Shown piece by piece: positions 59,201 through 64,000 of a stretch of DNA of 64,000 bases. Origin of the DNA: Cyanophora paradoxa (lineage: Eukaryota > Glaucocystophyceae > Cyanophorales > Cyanophoraceae); assembly GCA_004431415.1 (NCBI GenBank), contig QPMI01000179.1, forward strand, positions 62,001 through 126,000, written 5' to 3'. The notes below the pieces were generated by a model, which saw only the letters and a list, made by a program, of their open reading frames with translations, did no database searches and was not told the origin of the DNA. Within the stretch, counting starts at the first letter, position 1, and each line of letters opens with the position of its first letter. The position numbers and the translations under genes were made by a program.

Positions 59201-59844
59201 TTCGCAGCTGAAGTTGACGTAGCATTTCCAACAGCTGACACTCCCACCTGTTGCACATTTGGTTGGCTAAACACCAACGGAACACTTTTCGCATTCTCTG
59301 CTTTCTCCCGACATTTAAGAAAATCATCGACTGTCTTAATATCACCATTCCAGATGTAAAAACCAAAGTACATGCACCCACGCTCAACCAAAATTCGATT
59401 AACTTTGGACACTTTGTTGCTGTCAGATTCATGGGGCCAAGCCTTAGGAGCCGTCAGGGCAGCCCGAGCCAGGAAGACTCGCACATCGAATTCATTAGTG
59501 AGCGCATTTCGTGGATTGTAAGTCTCAAGTTCCTTGCGGTAATCAAATTCACTAAAATCAAACTGCGCCTTTATTTCGCGCAAAAGTGTCGCAATAAAAC
59601 CATCTGGAATTGCGCCATTTGGCCTTTTGCCCTCGACGAACAATTTAACGGGTCCAGAAGTATGAGCCTGAATAATTTGGAACTTTTCAGCATTGGTCCA
59701 CGCAAGCTCATAATTGAAAACAACGTTGATATCAGCCACAAAATTATCGAAGGTGTGTGAGGCATCTATGCCATCATACTTTTTCTGGCTCCCAGTGTTC
59801 AAACGATGAATAATATCCAGCCTTTGAGCAGCAGCAGCCGCCAT
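56203..59844 (-). CDS. gag-protease-RT-RNase H polyprotein lacking integrase core
   Basis: 1213 residues from the first ATG; the frame is open back towards the primer-binding site, so the true start may lie further upstream. Order: Gag with a Cys-His box CPHCGRF...WHDPDQC at about 248-266; retropepsin ALLDSGADVSLA at about 362 and HDVILGRDYLI; RT with VTDYRQLNAVTKRDVYPLPK, MDFASGFWQVKM and the active-site variant FVDD at about 798; RNase H LETDASDKGIGG at about 945 and YTDCKALEWL. At about 1130 the integrase N-terminal VVIPSSMRK passes directly into a C-terminal FTGPYAILKQ block; the HHCC and DDE regions are absent and a frame slip lies between. RT and RNase H look intact. Confidence 0.88.
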   Translation of the reverse strand: MAAAAAQRLDIIHRLNTGSQKKYDGIDASHTFDNFVADINVVFNYELAWTNAEKFQIIQAHTSGPVKLFVEGKRPNGAIPDGFIATLLREIKAQFDFSEFDYRKELETYNPRNALTNEFDVRVFLARAALTAPKAWPHESDSNKVSKVNRILVERGCMYFGFYIWNGDIKTVDDFLKCREKAENAKSVPLVFSQPNVQQVGVSAVGNATSTSAANATNRLGNVGNVGINIGNVPSGSAGSRPGCPHCGRFLDLFSWHDPDQCQNRPGAPPRTPYYGSRGYSGPNRGRFQQRGSYRPQIVNQRPARQVNNVQEDVEENVSNETNSGYSVREKKVYTKQQLIRLCPREGTVTISIQGVRTKALLDSGADVSLATLSLLNQASEKPALLSDATVPKLKGFNNNVVEAVGRMQVTMELGSLKTKEPVVVVDKLAHDVILGRDYLIKNQVDVSFSEGCVTSKIDKNLQVPIELGKNTRLKLNNTVSLPAACGVKVALSSNTADGDGIILFDSLELEPGIFAVSGIQTMGNGYCWAVIYNMRDEDTVLPAGMEVGNWQSLVEFDVMQLEVWPKDKFYKNEVSTIDPSFDKSYFEKIKKDLDFGHSGDSKEQRQMMESLLKNNCDLFVDKFIFDPLKCLPGHHAIDIGNAHPINARHMNYSPKDRELFKITLEDLIRRNIAEPSESPWAAPAFFVSKHGTDEKRLVTDYRQLNAVTKRDVYPLPKIQDMLDALQGNEYFSNMDFASGFWQVKMKPEDKEKTAFKTPFGLFQMNVMAMGLTNTPPTFQRIMEGMFNDYLWISVLIFVDDLITFSKSFDAHCRDLQLVFNRLRKNNTKLKPSKCHFFKKELKFLGHIVCKDGRRPDPEKIRAIKEFPLPTNASSMRSFLGTCNYYRDNVKDFSKTTSILDDLTQKDVSWHWTSDQQSAFDKVKNDLLAATMLHYPDFNKAFVLETDASDKGIGGILSQEHDGVLKPVYFYSRKWKNSEKNMPATEAECAAVVDCLHKWDHYLKGAPKSILYTDCKALEWLLNLKPDKGKLARWATLIQQYDLDIKYRKGIVNRADGPSRYPVEHVDDFKDILSLEILMHDDKFSVLFEAQRSDNFCKAIINVLEGHPSTDDQVNKISNFYKLDKNGILLFAPSHGMMRVVIPSSMRKTIGLNSKLTTWSFCVILLGFQPRFTGPYAILKQTSAVNYLLWDPSRPKYPFVAHVDRLRSFVAQS

Positions 59845-60011
59845 CTGCTCTAAAATATCGGCGCCTTCGTCGGCCTCTTCTTGTTCAATTTCAACGATGG
59901 GATCCGTCCTGATGAGACGGTTTCCAGTCCTATGCCACAGTACAGCTTGGGATTTGGAATCGGACGCAATGATTGAGTTATTATTTCTTAAAAGATAGGA
60001 TCGGTTTTTAA

Positions 60012-60025
60012 CACCGATGCTACCA
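60012..60025 (-). other. primer-binding site
   Basis: On the minus strand TGGTAGCATCGGTG starts two bases inside the 5' LTR. TGG is the complement of the tRNA CCA end, and TGGTAGCA is like sites for initiator-methionine tRNA. The exact tRNA is not determined. Confidence 0.65.
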
Positions 60026-60027
60026 AC

Positions 60028-60138
60028 TGCAAGCGCAAGGGCTTATGCAGTGGTAGACTTTGTTTTTTTGTATTATCAGAACCCAAGATTAACAACCCCC
60101 TACACCTTACATGCACTAGCAGTAGCGGGGGGCTATCA
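60028..60138 (-). repeat. 5' LTR (right end)
   Basis: 111 bp, direct repeat of 56080-56191. Confidence 0.92.
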
Positions 60139-60142
60139 TTCT
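60139..60142. repeat. target-site duplication TTCT, right
   Basis: Continues as CATGAACACCATGACC, the array-B sequence interrupted at 56079. Confidence 0.8.
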
Positions 60143-60335
60143 CATGAACACCATGACCAATGCATGCATGGGTGCTGAGATGCTCACTGCGAGCCATATT
60201 GAAACCTAGGGCCCATATCTCATACACCCCTGAGCATGCTGTTGAGCGTTCTCGAGGGAGCTGGATTTGATTGTGAAGTCGGTTTAAGACAATTGCGAGT
60301 CTGTGCTGCCTTGCAAATCGGCTTCAAAAAATTCT
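60143..60335 (+). repeat. array B remnant, right end
   Basis: Diverged core (GCATGCATGGGTGCTGAG, CTAGGGCCCATATC, GGTTTAAGAC) and part of a short linker, ending near GCAAATCGGCTTC. This is the last trace of the array. Confidence 0.8.
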
Positions 60336-60339
60336 CGGT

Positions 60340-60555
60340 TTCACGGGTACCCCCCCGGTTGGCCATCGGCCCCATTTCTGGCCTCTGGCCCACATACCTC
60401 TCGCTGTCCCGTAGTACACTATGGGTTCACACGCTGATCTACCAGGACAAGTTCCTGGTCACCACACTGTATTTCCACACAACACACCAACTGAGGGGCA
60501 AGCCCCCGTACATCAGGCTAGTCTAGGGTACATCAGGGGGTACTAAGACACACTG
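60340..60555 (-). repeat. 3' LTR of the minus-strand Gypsy copy
   Basis: On the minus strand, after the integrase stop and a 3' UTR, the sequence reads TGTGTCTTAGTACCCCCTGA, the doubled GATGTAC, GCTTGCCCCTCAGTTG and GTGAACCCATAGTGTACTAC. The blocks recur at 23865-24000 and 54100-54188. The outer boundary is uncertain because no second LTR of this copy is in the window. Confidence 0.6.
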
Positions 60556-60638
60556 ACTTAGGCGAACTACGCTTCAGCTCAACTCGCTCTGTAGTAAGAA
60601 AAGGCGACGTCCTCGCTCGCCAATAAGTGAAGAAAGAA

Positions 60639-60900
60639 CTACTCAGTCCAAGGCGCCATCCTGGAAGCATGAACCATAATGCGAGATTTCAATTTAGGCG
60701 CATCGCGAGCCTTAGGTCCAACATACTCCACAAGGAAAGTAACACCTTTGCCATGAGAAACTTCCTTCAAGATAATCCAAGGCCCAGTGTAGCGAGGGGA
60801 CAACTTGTCTGAACGACGAGTCGAAGGGATCCGAACTTTCACGAATTCTCCAGGGAGGTACAACTGCTTAAGATTCTTTTGAGTAGCCAAATAGTCATTT
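60639..60900 (-). pseudogene. Gypsy integrase C-terminal tail (after frameshift)
   Basis: Continues integrase in a different frame: LATQKNLKQLYLPGEFVKV, RYTGPWIILKEVSHGKGVTF (GPY/F-like), MVHASRMAPWTE and stop. One indel near 60895-60905 separates it from the main integrase frame. Confidence 0.75.
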
Positions 60901-62488
60901 TAACTCCTTGGATGTCCGAATAAATCCGTGAAAATCTGCGAGCCAACTGCTGCGGGTATGCACCAGCTTCAGCAGGATCCAGAACAAGTTCAGGAGTCAC
61001 CAACAAATCCGTCGGCAACACACAAGGCCGTCCATACACCATTTCGAAAGGCGTATAACCCGTTGTAGGGTTCTTGTAATTGCGCACAGCGAGAAGTGCG
61101 AAAGGCAAATGTTTGTCCCAAGTCTTGGGATTGTCCTCAATGTAAAAACGCAGTCGAGTGACCAGAACATCATTGAATTTCTCGACCGCACCCTGAGATT
61201 GCGGGTGGTACGACGAAGAAAGAACATGCTTTATTTTAAAGAGCCGCTCAAGCTCGGCTAGCAGAAAATTATCGAATTCACCACCTTGATCAGATGAAAT
61301 CTTCACCGGCAATCCGTGCAACGGGATCCAGTGATCAAATAAAGCTCGAATAACATAATGCGCAGATTTGGTTCGAGCTGCAACTGCATGGCTCCAACGA
61401 GTGAAAACGTCCGTAATCGTTATCAAATATTGATTCCCAGATGATGTCCTCGGAAGCGGACCAACAATATCAATTTCAATATGTTTCATAGGTCCGTCGG
61501 CATGGATCTCAAATTGCGGAACTTGCTGTGTCCTCTTCGATAACTTGATGCGCTGACAATCGGCGCACCGAGAAACCAACGAAGCAACATCGACGTACAT
61601 ATTCCGCCAGTAATAACGCCGCTTTAAGTGATCATACATTTTTCCAATACCGGGGTGTCCAAGAGAACGATGTACTGAGAAAAGAACTGTTTCGCGTAAC
61701 TGATACGGTACGCAAATGCGAATAAGTCCATCCACATCGCGCTGATGTACAAGTACTCCATCGCGAAGAACAAACTTATTTGTTTTCAAAAAGCGTTCAG
61801 CCTCCTTGTTGGGTCCGAGGGGCTCGACAGTGACGTCGGCCTCCAAATACTTGATCATGTCCGAAAAAGTAACATCTTTTAATTGCTCAAGTCTAATCTG
61901 AGCCGGTGATAAACTCAATTGAATTTCCACTGCATCCAGAAATGCGGAAAAGATGGGCGAAGTCACCTCCATCGCCTCTAAAGCATTTACCGCCGTCCGC
62001 ACAAGTCTGGAGAGCGCATCGGCATCGGCATTCGACTTGCCGGGCTTGTACTGAATTTCGAAATTGAACGGTTGCATATCTAAAACCCAGCGAGTGATCC
62101 GAGCACTCGGCAAATTCTTTGCCGCCTTGAAATACTGGAGAGCAGAGTGCTCTGACTTAATAATAAATTTCTGTCCGCGTAAATAATGAGAAAACTTTTT
62201 AGTCACTGCCCACCAAATCGCATACAACTCCTGTTCAGTGACCGTCCACTTCTGCTGCTCCTCAGTGAGAGGTTCAGCCGCATACTCAATAACAACTTCC
62301 TTATTCCATTTCTTCTCCGCTGATGTAAATTTGTGAGAAGCAAATTGCACAAACTTTTCATTTCCAGATGAGTCCACCTGGGAGAGAACTGCCCCCACTC
62401 CAACTTTTGAGGCGTCAGTCTTCAAAATGAAAGGCTTGCTAAAATCAGGGAGTGCCAGAATAGGCGCTGAACACAAAATCTCCTTCAA
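60839..62488 (-). pseudogene. Gypsy RNase H and integrase
   Basis: 549 codons. RNase H: FILKTDASKVGVGAVLSQ at residues 20-37, TEQELYAIWW near 88, and IKSEHSAL, where TDH is usual, so one active-site Asp is replaced by Glu; NADADALSRL near 160. Integrase: HRSLGHPGIGKMYDHL with CADCQRIK (HHCC-type zinc site), IEIDIVGPLPR (first Asp), ISSDQGGEF (second Asp) and HPQSQGAVEKF (Glu), with exactly 35 residues between the last two. Catalytic residues of integrase are intact, but the frame is cut off from RT by stops at about 62521 and 62615 and from its own tail by an indel. Confidence 0.85.
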
Positions 62489-62614
62489 TTTTCGAAATGC
62501 AAGGTCCTCCTTGGGACTTCAATAGAAATGTGTGCCTTTGGAGCACAAATCATGAAAAGGTGCCGCAATCAAGGCACAACCCATGATAAGAATTCTATAA
62601 TATCCTACCTTACC

Positions 62615-63547
62615 TTAGAAAGTACGAACTTCAGATATAGATCGTGGAGTCGGAAATTTCCGAACTGCCTCCACTTTAGCCTTGGAGGGCTTGATTCCTT
62701 TTCTAGTAACTGTAAATCCTAAATATTCCAGTTCAGCCTTGAAAAACTTCGATTTCTTGGGCTTGAAGAACAAATTAGCCCTCCTCATAGCATCGAAGAC
62801 CCACTGAAGATCAGCAAGGTGCTGCTTCAGGGATTTTGAAAAGACACAGATGTCATCAAGGTAAACCAGAATGAAAATATATAGATAAGTTCCAAATACA
62901 CTATCCATCATAGTCTGAAAAGTGGCCGGCGCAGTCTTGAGCCCTTGAGGCATAACATTCCACTGAAACAGTCCAATGGGAGTCCTGAAGGCGGTCTTCT
63001 CCTTGTCTTCCTCCTTCATTTCAACTCCACAATAGCCGTCCGGCGCATCCATAGCTGAAATATATATAGAACCTGTTAAAGCTTCCAAAGCATCATCAAT
63101 TCGAGGAAGGGGATAAGCATCATCCATAGTAACGGAATTTAACTTCCGATAGTCAATGCAAAACCGCAAAGTTCCATCCTTCTTGCGCACAAGGACCACT
63201 GGGGCAGCCCAAGGCGAGCGAGAGGGACGAATTAAATTGCGACTCAACAATTTCTTGGTCTCATTGACGATTAAATCCTGCTCCTGTTGAGAGTGTCTGC
63301 GAGGAGGCTCAGCAATAGGAGGAGCATCACCAGTGTTGATAGCATGCTTGACAGGCAGATGAGGCCCATCAGGATCATAAGGCGGTAACTCAGCCTTAGC
63401 TCGATCCAAATTTCCAGCAAGGAAATCCAGCATAACTGCACGTTCGTCAGCCTTGTCCTCAGGGCTGCCAACGTCAACACTTTTAAGAAAGTCCAAAACA
63501 TTTTGTCCAAATCGCTGGCGAATCCTCGTGAATAAGTTCGGAGGCAT
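62615..63547 (-). pseudogene. Gypsy reverse transcriptase
   Basis: 310 codons with the complete RT set: NETKKLLSRNLIRPSRSPW, VRKKDGTLRFCIDYRKLN, AMDAPDGYCGVEMK, FQWNVMPQGLKTAPATF, LVYLDDICVF (YLDD) and KFFKAELEYLGFTV. The frame ends at TTTCTAA just after SEVRTF, where LGMVGYYR-type sequence should follow. The plus copy at 42775 carries the same stop. A frameshift near 63525 separates it from the upstream linker. Confidence 0.85.
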
Positions 63548-64000
63548 TTTCTATGGGAACTGCATGTAAATTCGAGAACTGCTTCAATCTATCATCAAGG
63601 GGATAGGTGAACTCTGGGAGTCCATAAGAAAACTCAGATTTTTTAGAATCCAAATTCGCATCCAAATTCGAAGATTGAGGTCTAGCTTCTGGACTAGCTT
63701 CTTTCTTCGACTTGACAGTTGAATTAATCTTGGCATCGGTAGAGCCGACTTGGATTGAGTCTGCGCAGGCGTACTCAGAGGTGTATGTTTGCGCTGAAGG
63801 GGGAACTTCTTTTGGTTCCACTTCCTTCACATACTCTCCTTTCCCCTCCTGATCGTAACTCAATTTAATTCCAAGGTCGTGCAATTCGGCGTCGAAACGA
63901 AATTCAGGAATAAATGTAGCAAGTCTCACGCCTTTTCTCAGAAGGACTGGCTTCTCATCAAAGCGATTGCTCAAATTCGAAACCAATCCACCAACTCTAC
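63483..64000 (-). pseudogene. Gypsy protease-RT linker, running off the window
   Basis: The minus frame is open from the window edge. It has the VLLRKGVRLATFIP block, YDQEGKGEYV, a long Ser/Lys-rich low-complexity stretch and then PLDDRLKQFSNLHAVPIENA leading to RT. It matches 1-420 in layout and 41599-41700 in sequence. Protease and gag would lie beyond position 64000. Confidence 0.7.

Larger units (their letters stand above)
56080..60138 (-). mobile_element. non-autonomous Gypsy element with short LTRs, integrase core deleted
   Basis: 4059 bp bounded by 112- and 111-bp LTRs that differ only in a G-run length and show TG...CA ends. A TTCT duplication flanks it. A primer-binding site and a polypurine tract are in place, and one long gag-pol ORF fills the interior. 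It sits in a unit of array B, so it is younger than the array. Nearly identical LTRs mark a recent insertion. The integrase catalytic core is missing, so mobilisation would need integrase from another copy. Confidence 0.92.

Overview
The window is repeat-dominated nuclear DNA of a eukaryote. It contains Ty3/Gypsy-type LTR retrotransposons in several states of decay, a 5'-truncated LINE with an apurinic endonuclease, SINE-like pieces, two large tandem arrays and a short TTAGGG tract. I see no bacterial operons, no tRNA or rRNA genes and no clear host housekeeping gene. A unicellular alga or other protist fits best, but the sequence alone does not name the lineage.

Layout. 1-420 is a minus-strand Gypsy fragment. 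448-2433 and 10342-12330 are two nearly identical copies of a 2-kb segment with small ORFs carrying a CxC...CxxC metal-binding-like motif; copy 1 is followed by a diverged paralogue (2432-3183). Between the copies sit a SINE-like element and a LINE (4141-9557, minus strand) with a (CTT)n-type 3' tail and an 11-bp target-site duplication. 13585-22003 is a satellite array of ~147-bp units with two changes of orientation and an 8-unit higher-order repeat. 22003-24648 is a patchwork of Gypsy, LTR and LINE fragments, one of which contains a telomere-like tract.

24650-41330 is the most striking part: a GC-rich, very large Gypsy-type element. ORF1 (1578 aa), ORF2 (1415 aa) and ORF3 (retropepsin) lie in one reading frame, each separated by a single TGA. 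Pol follows in the -1 frame over a 469-nt open overlap. Inside pol one in-frame TAG separates RT/RNase H from an integrase with an intact DX35E triad. Internal stops are TGA or TAG; the final stop is TAA. ORF1 begins with a ubiquitin-like LRLRGG motif followed by eight tandem ~50-residue repeats. I recognise no family for ORF1 or ORF2.

41335-44553 holds a SINE-like element and head-to-head Gypsy fragments, including a largely intact gag-protease ORF. 44572-53818 is a second tandem array built from ~348- and ~570-bp units that form a ~915-bp dimer. One unit carries a 25-bp insertion with a perfect 8-bp target duplication. Array remnants continue to 60335, interrupted by an LTR fragment, by a captured ORF (54189-55469) with a possible family-B DNA polymerase motif A, and by a clean Gypsy insertion (56080-60138: 111/112-bp LTRs, TTCT duplication, PBS, polypurine tract). 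That insertion has lost its integrase catalytic core and is therefore non-autonomous. 60340-64000 is a decayed full-pol Gypsy copy on the minus strand that runs off the window; it keeps integrase catalytic residues and could be related to a trans-acting source.

Nothing here acts as a host pathway. The functional units are retroelements (gag-protease-RT-RNase H-integrase), parasites of their machinery (the integrase-less element, the SINE-like pieces sharing the LINE tail signature) and satellite DNA.
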